DNA from: Carettochelys insculpta
Lineage: Eukaryota; Chordata; Testudines; Carettochelyidae
Assembly: GCF_033958435.1 (NCBI RefSeq)
Contig: NC_134161.1
Span: forward strand, 6,324,001 to 6,388,000
Direction of reading: 5' to 3'
DNA length: 64,000 nucleotides
The translations under genes were made by a program, and so were the position numbers. The notes under the pieces were generated by a model that was not told the DNA's origin, searched no databases, and saw only the letters and a program-made list of their open reading frames with translations. Below, piece after piece: positions 33,792 through 45,499 of the stretch (within the stretch, counting starts at the first letter, position 1; the number at the start of each line of letters is the position of its first letter).

Positions 33792-34224
33792 GGCTGTGGC
33801 CACACTAGCCCCTCCTGAAGGAGGGGGCATGGTAATGTGGCACTTCGGCAGATGCTTATGAGGCACTGACATGAATATTCAGTGCCTTATTAGCATAATG
33901 GCGGCCATGCATGCTTCTAAAGTGCTGCTTTCGAAATGCATGCTGCCCATGTAGCTGGGGGCCTTTCAAAAGGACCCCTGGATTTCAAAAGCCCCTTCTT
34001 CCCAAAACCAAACGGGAAGAAGGGGCTTTCAAAATCAGAGGGTCATTTCAAAAGGCCCCCAGCTAGATGGGCAACATGCATTTCGAAAGCAGCATTTTGA
34101 AGCATGCAGGGCTGCCATTATGTTAATGAGGTTCCGCACATTCATGGAAGCACCTCATTAGCATCTGCCGAAGTGCCACATTACCATGGCCCCTCTGAAA
34201 GGAGGGGCTCGTGTGGCCACAGCC
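33792..34224. mobile_element. Harbinger-like MITE (433 bp), TSD AGA
   Basis: GGCTGTGGCCACACTAGCCC at one end and CGTGTGGCCACAGCC at the other. The body is self-complementary (CTTCTTCCCAAAACC, then GGGAAGAAGGGGCTTT). AGA flanks both sides (33789-33791 and 34225-34227). Its TIR is the closest in the window to that of the autonomous element at 50726-54831. Confidence 0.8.
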
Positions 34225-34598
34225 AGAGAGTTTGTCTGTTCATGTGACTCTATGGCTGTTCCCCAGCTGCGGGTACATGCACCCCTCTGCTGACTATGCC
34301 TGTTTCAGCTGGAGGTGCCATGGACAGGTGCTTGTCACCTGGCCCCAAGCTGCTACAGTGAGAGAGGGCTGGAGGCATCCTGTCTCCCCAGAGGAACATG
34401 CACACCAAACCCTTCACTCCTGGCCCCACCCCAGAGCAATGATTTGAATGAAAAAAAAATTCAGTTAAGGAGCAAGCAATTCTGGGTATATTTTCTAGTA
34501 TGACGTGAACTGCAGTTGTTGCTTAGGTGTCATAACATGGATATGCATTTGGTGCAATCAATTCAGTTTGAAAAGATACAACTTTGTTGTTTTTCTAC

Positions 34599-34742
34599 CT
34601 GTAGTGGATTGAGATTGCTTGAGGTATTTTCCTTAGGTTTTTTATCACACATGAAGATTTTGAGCTGTTCTTTCAGCACCTTTATCTTCTGCTTTCTGAA
34701 TTCCTGTAGATCATTGGTTGTGAAGCCTGCTTCATGCACAGG
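34599..34742 (-). CDS. Coiled-coil gene exon (48 codons)
   Basis: Acceptor TATATTCTGCAG, donor CAG|GTAGAA, phase 0-0. It reads TTNDLQEFRKQKIKVLKEQL, then KIFMCDKKPKENTSS, a basic helix followed by a polar linker. Confidence 0.88.
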
Positions 34743-34799
34743 CTGCAGAATATACACAGAGAAAGGCAAAAAAGAGAAAAACCAGTATTTTATTCACTG

Positions 34800-35623
34800 A
34801 AAGAATGTCTTGTTGGTGAGAAGAAAATTATTATATTGTAATAACAAAGATAATTGTTTAGCTTCTTTCTTTTAGGGGATATCAATGTGTTCTGTTTAAC
34901 TAAATTAATGCACATTCACAATATTACTGCAAGTTGTGTGCAGGGTTGTCGAAGCTTTGTTGGTCCCAGAATATTAGAGAGACAGGACAGGTGAGGTGAC
35001 ATCTTTTATAAGTTGGTCCAATGAAAGATTTAATTCATCCACCTTGTCTCTTTCATATTTCTGCAAGATAGGTTAAGTATTATAATGCTATTCAACCAGT
35101 ATATTAAAGGAGATGCTGAGGGGTGGAGAGGGCAGCAACGTATGTTCATGTCATGCCTCCCCATCAGTATATGGCCTTGGCCAGGGAAGCTAATGAACTG
35201 ACCAGTGGACCAAATTCATTTACAAATCTTCAGCACATGCCACTTAAATCATGCTGTGCATTCACTAAAAAGAAGAGACACAGAGAGTTGTAGTGACTTG
35301 TAAGAGCCAGACAGGAACTCACTGTAAAGAACTCTGACCATCAGCCTCTTATCAGTTGTGATTATGTGAAGCTCACTGCCACAAAAATTATACTGATCCA
35401 AACTCCCATATTGTTCTCACAAGATGAAAGTTTTCCATGAAGCCCTGTCTCACAAACAACTGTGCTCATCTTGAATTATCACATGCATGCTACAGTTAAG
35501 GGCCAAGATGTTGCTAAGAATCTCCATGGGCTGTTAAAAATTATGGAAGCAAACAGACTATCTACAGAGCTTGAGGGTGGATATCTTGGCTATTATCATT
35601 AAATCATTTCTTTTCAACCTTAC
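34800..35623. other. Intron, nothing recognised
   Basis: Intron of the coiled-coil gene. A stretch near 35270-35350 has words of old tRNA-derived or L2-like repeats, but not enough for a call. Confidence 0.4.
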
Positions 35624-35791
35624 CTTGTCCAAAGAGTGGGCTTTCAGGCATTTGATTACTTCTAAAAACTGGTTCTCTCTCAGTTGTAATAATCTAGCAG
35701 CTTGTTCCAGCTCCAGTCCAGAAAGTTTATACTCCATGTAACCTTTTGTTAGCTGTAAGATGTCCTTTATATCATCATCGACCAATGACCC
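35624..35791 (-). CDS. Coiled-coil gene exon (56 codons)
   Basis: Acceptor CTTTTCTGTTTCAG, donor AAG|GTAAGG, phase 0-0. It reads DDDIKDILQLTKGYMEYKL, then LELEQAARLLQLRENQFLEV. Confidence 0.92.
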
Positions 35792-36013
35792 CTGAAACAG
35801 AAAAGGCCCATGTTACATGGATATGGTCTCCCAGCATTACCTGCAACATGAGAACAGAACCCTGCTCCTTTTACTGGTCATACATTTTTTGTTACAGAAA
35901 TTACTATACTGTCCCCCAACTTCTACGAAAGGAAATAGTTCTTCACAAAAAAAAAAATCATGCAGATCCTCACACACAAACGCATGCAATATAATCACAA
36001 AAATGGTTTTTAC

Positions 36014-36214
36014 ATCTACAGCAAACTTCCGTAGGTTTTCTTCTTCAGCCTGTGTCCACAAGTCTGCCTTGTGGAATCTGAAGCTGTCTTGGAGCGCTAT
36101 TACTGTTTGCCGCAAGTGTCTCTGAGACAGGACAAAATATGCCATGTGCTCAATATGATTTCGTAATTCCTGTCCTTCAGCCTCCTGAATCACTTGCATT
36201 TCTTTGGCTTGTAA
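36014..36214 (-). CDS. Coiled-coil gene exon (67 codons)
   Basis: Acceptor TGTTTTCTTCCTAG, donor GAT|GTAAAA, phase 0-0. It reads AKEMQVIQEAEGQELRNHIE, then RHLRQTVIALQDSFRFHKAD and AEEENLRKFAVD. An alternative donor two codons earlier (GCT|GTAGAT) keeps the frame. Confidence 0.9.
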
Positions 36215-36241
36215 CTAGGAAGAAAACATCGCAAAGTCTTT

Positions 36242-36522
36242 GACTACATGTACACTAGAAGCCTCTGTCAACAGAAGTTACTGTCAGAAGAGATGTTCCA
36301 GCAAAACGTCTGTCAAGAGATCATATCTACACATAAAAGTGGATTGATCTTTCAATCTACTCTGTCGACAAAAGCCCACCCCCAACCCCCTCCCCGAACA
36401 TCTATACGGCTTTTTTGTTGACAGTTTCTGTTGACAAGATGCATTTTGTGTGTAGATGCTCTGCGAGTTTTGTCAGCAAAACCCCAGTTTTGTTGACAAA
36501 ACTCTGTAGTGTACATGTAGCC
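36242..36522. mobile_element. Harbinger-like MITE (281 bp), TSD TTT
   Basis: GACTACATGTACACTAGAAG and TAGTGTACATGTAGCC are inverted ends, and TTT flanks both (36239-36241 and 36523-36525). The interior carries CTGTCAACAGAAG-type words of the family at 15186. It begins 27 bases upstream of an exon acceptor. Confidence 0.78.
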
Positions 36523-36840
36523 TTTAAAACGAGGTTTCGAGTAGAATACAAAGTGCTCTGAAGTATTCAAATTCTGTCTGTAAGAGCTTTAACATAGCAG
36601 TCACAGAAAATAAAATAACTCTATTGAAGGACAAGAGAATCTGTCCAGTTAACAGCTCCTGCAGAATATAGATACCTTATGGAGCTGGATAATCCTGGTT
36701 ACCGTTTTTCTGTGTGGATAATACACAAATCAAGAGTTTGCAAACCACAAACTGGTACATATGATACAATGGTCAGGTACATGTGCTTAGCCATTATTTT
36801 ACAGAAGCATAGACAGAGATTAATACAATAGCAACTATAC

Positions 36841-37089
36841 CTTTTCTTCTATCTGGGTTTGAAGTTCCAGTCTGAACTGTGTTTGCATATTCCTCAATTC
36901 AGTCTCTGACTCTTCCTTTAATCCAATAAGTAAATCCCCTTCTTTGTGGTGCTTCTGAAGAAAAGCCACAGCTCTCTGCACTTGCTGCTTCTCAATAATT
37001 TCGGCCACCTCTTGGGCCACATTTTCTCCTGTAACTCTGTAGTGTAATGTATTTAGAATCCTTAACATGCCTTCTGGGCAGGTCTGTCT
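36841..37089 (-). CDS. Coiled-coil gene exon (83 codons)
   Basis: Acceptor TTTTCTCTCTTAAG, donor AAG|GTATAG, phase 0-0. It reads GMLRILNTLHYRVTGENVAQ, then EVAEIIEKQQVQRAVAFLQK and ETELRNMQTQFRLELQTQIE. A second AG six bases on (GAGACAG) would drop two codons without changing the frame. Confidence 0.9.
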
Positions 37090-37099
37090 CTTAAGAGAG

Positions 37100-37915
37100 A
37101 AAACATAATGATTTAGAAACATAAATGTTGCTTGACTGCTACATATGAGATTTTGTTTCCAACACTGAGTTGTGTAACTCTTCAGGCAGAGTACATGATT
37201 CTGTAATGCCCCTCCATGGACGTGCACATTCTATCCCACACTGTCTGACAGAAGAGGACCTGTTTGCAGACTACGTGTTGGGAGTGTATGCATGCACAGC
37301 AAGCACGCATGGTGGGCAGAGGGACTCTTAAACATGGAAATAAGCATAGATGTCACCAGTACTATAAAAGGAGGCTGGGAACAGCTCAAACTTTGCATGG
37401 GTCTGGCAAACCATACCAAACACATGTATGGCTTTGGAAGAGGGAAAGAAGGTTTTGTTGTTAAAGTCTGGGGATCAGGATTAGATCTGAGTTCTGCTAA
37501 GGACTGTGTGTGAGTAACTCAATTTTTCAGGGCCACAGGTTTCCATGTGTAAAATGGGAACAAATAAAGCTTCCTGTCTCTCATTTTTTTCTGTTTTGTT
37601 TATCTGAGATAAAATCTGAAAGACAAAGACTATTTTTTTCCTTTGTGAAAACAGTGAGTAGCATCCTGGGGACACTAGTTGCAAGTAGTAATACAATTAC
37701 ATTACCGTACAATGAATAAAATACGATCACTTTTGTCAGCAAGTAGTTGCCACAGAATTTTCCCAACAAGCTCCTTCTGCCTTACCAAGTCTAACTGGCC
37801 AAAAGACACAATTGTCTCTGGTGGAGATATGAAACAGAGACTGGAAGCATAATAAGGAAAATCTGTGTTGAGAGATCTGAGATGTTGGGGGAGACTTAAA
37901 AGAATAAATGGCAAT
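37100..37915. other. Intron, nothing recognised
   Basis: Intron of the coiled-coil gene with no repeat I can name; the next element begins at 37926. Confidence 0.45.
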
Positions 37916-37925
37916 TAAGCACAAA

Positions 37926-38366
37926 AGCTGTGTCTCGACGACAAAGTTCTGTCTACAGAAGAGGCCTTCTGTCAACAAAAATAGGGAGTGTCCACACGAC
38001 AAATGTGTTCTATCTAGAATCTGTCAACAGAACGCAACTTTCTTCCTGGCAGAGTTATGTCTTGAAAGTTTGAGAGATAGCACCTCTGTAGACAGATTCT
38101 GCTGACAGAAAAATAATGTAGATGCTCCAGGAGGCTCTCTTGTCTACAGAGAGGACTTCCAGTTCACCAGGCTGCCCTGTTGGCAGAGCTTCCGGTTGGC
38201 TGTGCTGTTAACAGAGGGCTGGGCAGTCTGGCTGCTCTCTGTCAACAGAGGGTGTTGACAGGAGGAGCCTGTTTTAGGTGTGGATGTGTTCAGTAGATAG
38301 AGATTCTGTTGACAAAACTCTGTCGACAGTGACTTCTGTAGACAGCACTTTGTTGTACAGACCCAG
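37926..38366. mobile_element. Harbinger-like MITE of the TGTTGACAG family
   Basis: Begins AGCTGTGTCTCGACGACAAA and ends TTTGTTGTACAGACCCAGT; repeated CTCTGTCAACAGAG and CTGTCGACAG words fill the body. An internal start (GTGTCCACACGACAAATG) near 37988 suggests an internal duplication or a nested copy. Confidence 0.6.
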
Positions 38367-38675
38367 TTTCAGTGCTGAGTGAACATAAGAGAGCCGGGTG
38401 CTTAGGTATAACTTTAAAAATCTCCCGTTATGCTGAGCTTGTGACAGTGATGTGGCTGTGAGCTGAAGCAAGTTTTATCCCGTTGCAGATGAGTTCTTGC
38501 AGATTCAAGTCTCCTTTATATTTTCAAAATCTGACTGGAGAAGGTCTCAATCTGAATGACCCTTCGCATGTTCATGTAGCACTTGATATTCTCAAGGTAT
38601 CATGCAGACCATAAGAAACTGGCATTGACTTCTCATGTGGAGGAGTGAGGGGGAGGAATAATAAACAGGACGTAC

Positions 38676-38819
38676 CTGGAGTTCATGATAGCAATCCAAT
38701 ATTCGATAGAGACACACTTGTTTCAGAGCTTCTAGCTTTACTATTTTGACTGCGGAAGCTCGTAATTTTTGAGATGCTGAGTCTGTAGCAGCCAGCTCTG
38801 CTTCCAAAGACCGTGCTTC
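38676..38819 (-). CDS. Coiled-coil gene exon (48 codons)
   Basis: Acceptor CTTTTACACAACAG, donor CAG|GTACGT, phase 0-0. It reads EARSLEAELAATDSASQKLR, then KIVKLEALKQVCLYRILDCY. Confidence 0.9.
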
Positions 38820-39145
38820 CTGTTGTGTAAAAGAGACTAAGCTGCTGAGAGTTTTCAATGTGAAAAACATACATGTTCATTCTACAACCCAGATTATCTC
38901 ACGGACGGATTTACTTCACTGTACCGCCAATCCAGAATGTCTTTTCCACAAATTGTTGTCTGTGATGGGGCTAATTTTTGAGTCATAAATAAAGATACTC
39001 TTTGGCAAAACTAAAGGCTGAGAATTCACATCATGTTCTTCTGACATGTGCAGTCACTACCAGAACCTGCTTTTTGTTACAGAGAAAACAAACTAGTAAA
39101 GTGACGGTTTACATACAGTTAGGTAAATAAGACCTTTGAACTCAC

Positions 39146-39412
39146 CTCTTGGTTCTTAGTGACCTCATATCTGATGTGGGAATGTGTGATGTGCAAGCTG
39201 GCACCAAGGAGAGACAAATGATGCAGAATTTCATCTGGAGAATGTAAACGGTCTTTGGGTGTTACTAGATCCCAGCTGAGCTGTGACTGCTTGACTTCTT
39301 CCCAGTGCTTCTGGTAGAGAGTTTGTTCAGCATGCTGGTGGCATTCAGCTAACTCCTTCAGAAATGTGTCCCATTTGTTGGTCACCTCCATTTCCTCATG
39401 GCTCTTCATCCC
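39146..39412 (-). CDS. Coiled-coil gene exon (89 codons)
   Basis: Acceptor TCTGTCATTTCAG, donor GAG|GTGAGT, phase 0-0; the second longest exon of the C-terminal part. It reads NKWDTFLKELAECHQHAEQT, then HWEEVKQSQLSWDLVTPKDR and DEILHHLSLLGASLHITHSH. Confidence 0.93.
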
Positions 39413-39511
39413 CTGAAATGACAGAGATACTTCTGCTTCAGTTGCTTAATGTTTAAAAACACAAAATGAAAATAATCAATTCAACAATAGCCAAGATTTT
39501 AAACACATGAG

Positions 39512-40510
39512 TGTAGCCAGACATGAACCCCCCCATTTGGCCTTTTCTTCTTCTCCCTCCCACTGGGAGAGACAAAAAGAGAAATAAGCAGGGAAGACAG
39601 GTAGCCTTTGATGTCCTGGGAACACAGGTGTGCTGTCTCACCCAGCCTCTTTACTATACACAAAAACCAGACAGTGAATGGGCTAGCTAATGGCCACCCT
39701 TCTGGCTGATCTCGGTAATTGACACGCCTTGATCACTTCCCCAGGAAGGACGGGGAACCCCTGCCCATCACCTCCAAAGGTGCCCAATTGTCCACAATTC
39801 ACAGGTGCAAATTGAGCCTTGCACCTTCCCTGGGAAACCTGGGGTCCAAAACATATTCCTCTCAATTGGCCACTTGAGACCAGGAAGAAGCGCACGTGAC
39901 AAAAGGGGTATAAAGGGGCTTGGCAGACCACCCCCCCTTTGAGTTTCAATCACCTACACCTGCTGGTCAGGTCTGGAATTAACTCCTGAGACTGGGGACG
40001 CCTGGTTCGTATCTACTTCTTCCCAAGGGATTGAGAGAATGATTCTGGGTCACACTGGATCTAGGAGGCAGGGGTAAGAATTACACCTGTATTACACTTC
40101 TTTCCTATAGGAATTGAGGGAAAGACTCTGGTTCCACCAGGTCTAAGAGGCAGGGGTGAAAATCACACCTGCAACTTGCCTTTCTTGTGTACACATTAAT
40201 TGTATTAGTTTAAGCTAGCTAGTTTGTCTGAAACTTTTCTTAAGTTAAATTGTGTTGTTTCCCCTTTAAAAACTGCGAGTACTAACTTGTACTTTAATCA
40301 TTTGTCTTAGTTACATTGTTTCCACCTTTGTATAAATAAAAAGTAACTGTTAAAGCCTCTCTAAGTGTAATTTTCCTCTTGCTGCTGTACCCGAGCTAAA
40401 CACAAACCAAAGAACCCAGCCTGCCCTGGCTGCTTAGCGTAGCTGCTGGTGTGGCATCACCCCTCTTTGCCCCACCAGACCTTTAGCTGGCACCTGGGCA
40501 TTGGCTCACA
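39512..40510 (+). mobile_element. Solo LTR (999 bp) with 5-bp target duplication
   Basis: Starts TGTAGCCAGACATGAACC and ends TTGGCTCACA, thus TG...CA. A TATA-like TATAAA lies at 39909-39914 and a polyadenylation signal AATAAA at 40335-40340, placing promoter and signal on the + strand. The target duplication ATGAG is at 39507-39511 and again at 41225-41229, beyond a MITE that inserted at the right edge. No internal retroviral genes are present, so this is an LTR left by recombination. The class (ERV or other LTR element) is not determined. Confidence 0.78.
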
Positions 40511-40512
40511 AT

Positions 40513-41223
40513 GGCTACGTCTACACGTGAAGCCAACATCGAAATAGCTTATTTCGATGTAGCAACATCGAAATAGGCTATTTCGATGAATAACGTCTAC
40601 ACATCCTCCAGGGCTGGCAATGTCGATGTTCAACTTCGACGTTGCGCAGCACCACATCGAAATAGGCGCTGCGAGGGTACGTCTACACGCCAAAGTAGCA
40701 CACATCGAAATAAGGGTGCCAGGCACAGCTGCAGACAGGGTCACAGGGCGGACTCAACAGCAAGCCGCTCCCTTAAAGGGCCCCTCCCAGACACAGTTGC
40801 ACTAAACAACACAAGATACACAGAGCCGACAACTGGTTGCAGACCCTGTGCCTGCAGCATGGATCCCCAGCTGCCGCAGCAGCAGCCAGAAGCCCTGGGC
40901 TAAGGGCTGCTGTCCACGGTGACCATAGAGCCCCGCAGGGGCTGGAGAGAGAGCATCTCTCAACCCCCCAGATGATGGCCGCCATGGAGGACCAGGCAAT
41001 TTCGACGTTGCGGGACGCAGATCGTCTACACGGTCCCTACTTCGACGTTCAACGTCGAAGTAGGGCACTATTCCGATCCCCTCATGAGGTTAGCGACTTT
41101 GACGTCTCGCCGCCTAACGTCGAAGTTAACTTCGAAATAGCGCCCGACGCATGTAGCCGCGATGGGCGCTATTTCGAAGTTAGTGCTGCTACTTCGAAGT
41201 AGCGTGCACGTGTAGACACAGCT
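40513..41223. mobile_element. Harbinger-like element (711 bp) inserted at the LTR edge, TSD AAT
   Basis: GGCTACGTCTACACGTGAAG and CGTGTAGACACAGCT are inverted ends, flanked by AAT at 40510-40512 and 41224-41226. The body has CATCGAAATAGCTTATTTCG-type palindromes and a GC-rich centre (about 40740-40990) with a short open frame MDPQLPQQQPEALG, possibly left from an autonomous ancestor. A second MITE-type end (GGTACGTCTACACGCC) near 40676 hints at a nested copy. Confidence 0.75.
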
Positions 41224-41534
41224 AATGAGTCAAAAATTAAGTCCATATAAAAAAGTGACCTGAAGTTTGGTACCTAGGGGCTTATGTTAAAAATCAGGCC
41301 ACATAAGTAGATGACGATGTAAAGATACAGAAGCCTCATTTTAGATCCCCATTTTTTAAAATGTTGGCCTTTATTGAAACTTCTCAGAGCTTCAGGTTCC
41401 CATGTGCTTTGGGAGATATTCCACCTCTGCCATGTGATATGAAAAAATTGAAAGCCTCTCAGAAAGGAAATTAGAAAACTCTAATTTCCCGTAATCCAAG
41501 TGAAAACTTCAGGCTCACTCAGCACCAATCTCAC

Positions 41535-41667
41535 CCAATTTTCTTTACATTCTTCCTTTTCCTGAGCTTTGGCTGATTCATAAAAGTAGCAGATCATATT
41601 TATTTCTTCCGTCATTAAGGACAGCTCTAAATGCACCACTTCGCTGGCGTGCTTTTCTAAAAGAAAC
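41535..41667 (-). CDS. Coiled-coil gene exon (about 45 codons)
   Basis: Acceptor ATATTTTTGGCAG completes a split arginine (AG|G). It reads FLLEKHASEVVHLELSLMTE, then AKAQEKEECKENW; donor TGG|GTGAGA, phase 2 entry and phase 0 exit. Confidence 0.9.
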
Positions 41668-41936
41668 CTGCCAAAAATATCAGAAATAAATTAAACATGT
41701 CAATAAATTATCATACACTTATGTGAAGTCTTTATCATGAAGGACCCAAAAGAACTTCGCAAGATGGTAAACACTATAAATGGGAACCAGTGTCAACTAC
41801 CAATAGGATGTATCCCAGCAACAGTTCAACCTCAGGGATTATCACTACATAGCACTTCAGGGCAAAACACCAAGAATACCTACTCCCAATTAAAATGACA
41901 AGGAGGGTTTAAAAAAGACGAATTAGTACTTCTCAC

Positions 41937-42096
41937 CTTGTCAGAATTTCTTGCTGTATGTGGGATCCCCCTGGTAAGAAAAAAGAGCGTAGTGAAGGTG
42001 ATAGTGTGGCAGCTCGAAAATTTTCCTGGCTTGCAGCAGTCCTGAATGCCTCAGAATGAATGGTAGATACTTTTAAGGTGCTGCTTGAAGAGTATC
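41937..42096 (-). CDS. Coiled-coil gene exon (about 53 codons)
   Basis: Acceptor TTTTTTCCTTAAG, donor AAG|GTGAGA, phase 1 entry and phase 2 exit. It reads SSSSTLKVSTIHSEAFRTA, then AATLSPSLRSFFLPGGSH. It is serine-rich and not coiled-coil, so it separates two helical blocks. Confidence 0.87.
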
Positions 42097-42767
42097 CTTA
42101 AGGAAAAAACAAAGCAAAACAAAAGCCCTTTGAATCTATTTCTGAATTCATGATTCTTTTCAGTGCATTCAAGCTCCCCTCACAGTTCTTTCAATGAACT
42201 ATTTTGAAAATATTAATATTTGTTACTCTGCAGTGCTCTGTATATCAAGTTACAGATTTGGACAGATGATAACAAAATAAGTGAAGAAATCTAGATAGGT
42301 TATCTGCTTATTCTGGTTTGACCTGTTAGAAGAAATGTCTCTAAACAAGACATTTTTTTGTAACAAAAGAAAAAGTATTATGTAACAGTCACTAAAACCT
42401 ACAAGGTTCACAAACCCGGATGTAAAAGTTCCCGAAGCCTTTAATGCTCTTTCAGTCAGGAAAGCAAGTCTTATTTGGGACACTTGCCTTTATCTAATTG
42501 TATTTAAATAAGCTTCAACAGCATGCATTAGCAAGCACTAATCTCAAATTTGATACAAGGCTCATTCAATCTAATTTCCATTGAAGTGAAGGTGACATAA
42601 CTATGAATGATTCAGTGCTTACAAAAAAGAACTGGAAGGACACCAAACGATGGAGGATGAGCTTCAGATAGATAAAGAGGAAGATGATGTGATAGATGCA
42701 TACCAAATTCCACTTGGATTGATCTCTAGTTACATCTTTGAGGATGGTCTGGCTGAATGTTCACTAA

Positions 42768-43136
42768 AGCTACATGTACACTAGAGAGTTTTCTTGACAA
42801 AACTCGCAGAGCGTCTACACACAAAATGTGTTTTGTTGAGTCTGTCAGTGAAACTCGGCACTTCCACCAACAGCATTCTGCCTTTGTGCAATGAGGAATA
42901 ATGCCTCTGTCAGCAGTGTCTGTCAACAAAAAAGCCATCTAGGCACTCAGGTTCACCAGGCAACCATATTTGCTGAGCTTCTGGCTGGCAGTTCTGTCAA
43001 GAGAGCAGCCAAGCAGTCCGGCCACTCTCTGTCAATAGAGTGGATTGCTCATGTGTGGACATGGTCTATCAACAGATGTTTTGCCAGAAGATCTCTTACA
43101 ATTCTGTTGACAGATCGCTGTCGCGTAGACATAGCC
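42768..43136. mobile_element. Harbinger-like MITE of the TGTTGACAG family
   Basis: Begins AGCTACATGTACACTAGAGA and ends TCGCGTAGACATAGCC. The interior has TCTGTCAACAAAAAAGCC and related words. The flanks are TAA before and TAC after, one base different. Confidence 0.68.
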
Positions 43137-43379
43137 TACAGGTCCAGAGTGCTTAATCTGCAAAGACACTACCTCTCTTTGGAATTTGCCTTAGTGGTGA
43201 TAACAATTGTGTCAGAGATGCTGCAAGATAACACATTATATAATTATAAGGGAATGGAATTTGTGAACCCTTGCTTATCTATTCTGATTCTCTTTCTTGT
43301 TAATTCTTAGCACACTGTGCTATTGAAATTAATCAAAAACAAGAAGCAACTAAAGCTGATCTCTCTTCTTCTTACCTTG

Positions 43380-43500
43380 CAAACTTTATGTAATGGAAAT
43401 AACGAGGAGTCCTCTGGCACCTTAAAGACTAACCATATATATTTAGGAATGAGCTTTTGTAGGCAAAGGCCCACGTTGTCAGATGCATTAAGTGCCAGAA
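43380..43500 (+). repeat. Diverged SINE-like repeat arm
   Basis: GGAGTCCTCTGGCACCTTAA, then AGACTAACCATATATATTTA and GAGCTTTTGTAGGCAAAGGC: a variant of the repeat at 23792. Only a weak GAAATA is shared by the flanks. Confidence 0.55.
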
Positions 43501-43759
43501 ATAGTCAAGCAACATTAGTTGAAATACTGTAACAGAAATGGGAATCAGTGCTGACTTAGGAGTGAAGAGAAATAACCATTAGATTCTTCTTGTGCTAATT
43601 ATTTTAATGCAGTCTTGGTATTTATATAATTAGCAATTCTTTGTAAAGTGCTGACTAATCTTAAGCTTTTTTGGGCTGCTTCCACATTTTAACTAAAATC
43701 TTCAACGTGTTCCAAAGAGACTGATAAGGAACATATAGAGAAATTAGAAAGGGACTAGA

Positions 43760-43900
43760 TGCTGTAGGCCCTGATTCACCAAATTACTTAAGTACATGTT
43801 TAAATTTAAGCCTCCGAGCAACTGCATTCCTATGCACATGCTTCTCTCCTATTGACTTTAATAAGATTTAAGCATATATCAGGTCCTTAATCAGTGATTC
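43760..43900. repeat. Possible ancient repeat
   Basis: TAAGTACATGTTTAAATTTA and CCTATTGACTTTAATAAG recall an old LINE-like repeat of reptile and bird genomes; a related stretch with AAGCACATGCTTAACTTCCT lies at about 45080-45200. No boundaries can be set. Confidence 0.35.
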
Positions 43901-43904
43901 ATTA

Positions 43905-45075
43905 CTACTTACTTCAATATTCATAAAACATTTATACCTTTCCAGTAAATGAATGACCCAGCACTGGATCTGATTAGATTGAAGATATTACATGTCAGAT
44001 TAATCATTCAAAAATTAATTATTCAAATCCCAACTTTACAACTAATGAGTTTAGCAGAGATTGTGGCTAATAGGAATTGAGCATATACTTGTTACAGATC
44101 TGAAAAAAGAGGAAAACAGTCTTTGAATTTTAATTTGATCATTCACATTGGGAGACTGGAAAGGAGGTTGAATTATGAGACGGGGAATAATAAAATCAAG
44201 GAAAGAAGCAGTTATTAAAATGATTTGAAAATTCCACCCTATTTTTGTCTTTAGATTTGCAGAGAGACATATTCCATATAGACTAAATGATTGCATTCTG
44301 AAATGCATCCAACATTTTTACAGCTTGCATATTTCAGCCCTGTTTATCAATAAACAGCAGTTAGAACTTTTGTCTAACTAAAAGTCTGGGTACATTATAA
44401 TTTACAGTTTGAATGCTCACATGCAGAAAAGTAAAAGCTTAGCTACTGATTTCTGAGTTTGAGCTAGGCGTCTTGCTGCCAAGCTGAGGGAAGGGTCCCC
44501 ATTCTGCAGCAGCCTCTGTTTATACCACTGAATTAATATTGGTGGAATGGACACAGATGCACAAAGATCACACAATTAAAGATTTCCCAGCATTAAAATC
44601 TTCTAGTTACGGCAAAAAGGACAGATCTCTAGAAGAATTTAGTCATCTAGCTCCCACTGACTTCAAAGATCTTGTATAGTCTAAGTAACCAAACCCCCTC
44701 GTAGGCCTTAGTAAAAACGCAGAAATTAAGGACTCTGTCACCAGGCTCCTAATCTTCTCTCAGTAAAACATGGAAGAGGAAACTGCCATGCCCTGGGGAG
44801 TTAATACAGCCTACTGTCCATTATGATGAAACCTCTTTATCAGTAGAGACTGAAAAACTAGTTTAAGATTTAGAGCTTTTTGAATTAAGTATATGATTCT
44901 ATCTGACATACTGCAAGGACATTATCATGATGAAAACTGACTTTTTGCTTCTGGAAATTTCCAGAAAGATGGGGTATTGCAAGAGAGAGTGTGCACACAA
45001 TGCATTTCAATTTCTGAATAATTAATAAAAGATTATCTGAATTTTACAAACTTTCATAAATTATTTTTACGGCAG
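43905..45075. other. Intron, nothing recognised
   Basis: AT-rich intron of the coiled-coil gene between exons 41937-42096 and 45295-45487. No exon or nameable repeat is seen. Confidence 0.4.
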
Positions 45076-45294
45076 CAAAGACAGGCTCTGATCCTGGAAA
45101 TTGTTTACACACATACTTCATTTTGTCCATCTGAATAGTACCTTTGACTCATGGGACTCCTCAAGTGCATAATATTAAGCACATGCTTAACTTCCTGCTG
45201 CAGGATTAGAACATCATTTGTGGCATATCACAATTTACCCTCTTTTGCAACAGTTTCTGAGTTGGAATAAAAATGAAATTGACTGTACCTTTAC

Positions 45295-45487
45295 CTGACT
45301 GAAGGATCAGTGTCTCAGGAGACGTACCATTGCTTTTGTTTTCCTCCAGTGTCTGAACCAGAGACTTGAGCAATGGAATCAGTTTTCGATGACTGTCTCC
45401 CCATGTGCCATGGCGGACACCAGCAATACCATAAAATCTGGTCCCTTGGTAGTTTTCAAAGCATTGTGATGTTCCAGAGAGAAGAGC
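45295..45487 (-). CDS. Coiled-coil gene exon (64 codons)
   Basis: Acceptor CTGTGCTGTTTCAG, donor TCAG|GTAAAG, phase 0 entry and phase 1 exit. It reads TSQCFENYQGTRFYGIAGVR, then SHRKLIPLLKSLVQTLEENK. The first part (F-Y-G-I-A-G-V) looks like a short globular insert among helices. Confidence 0.9.
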
Positions 45488-45499
45488 CTGAAACAGCAC

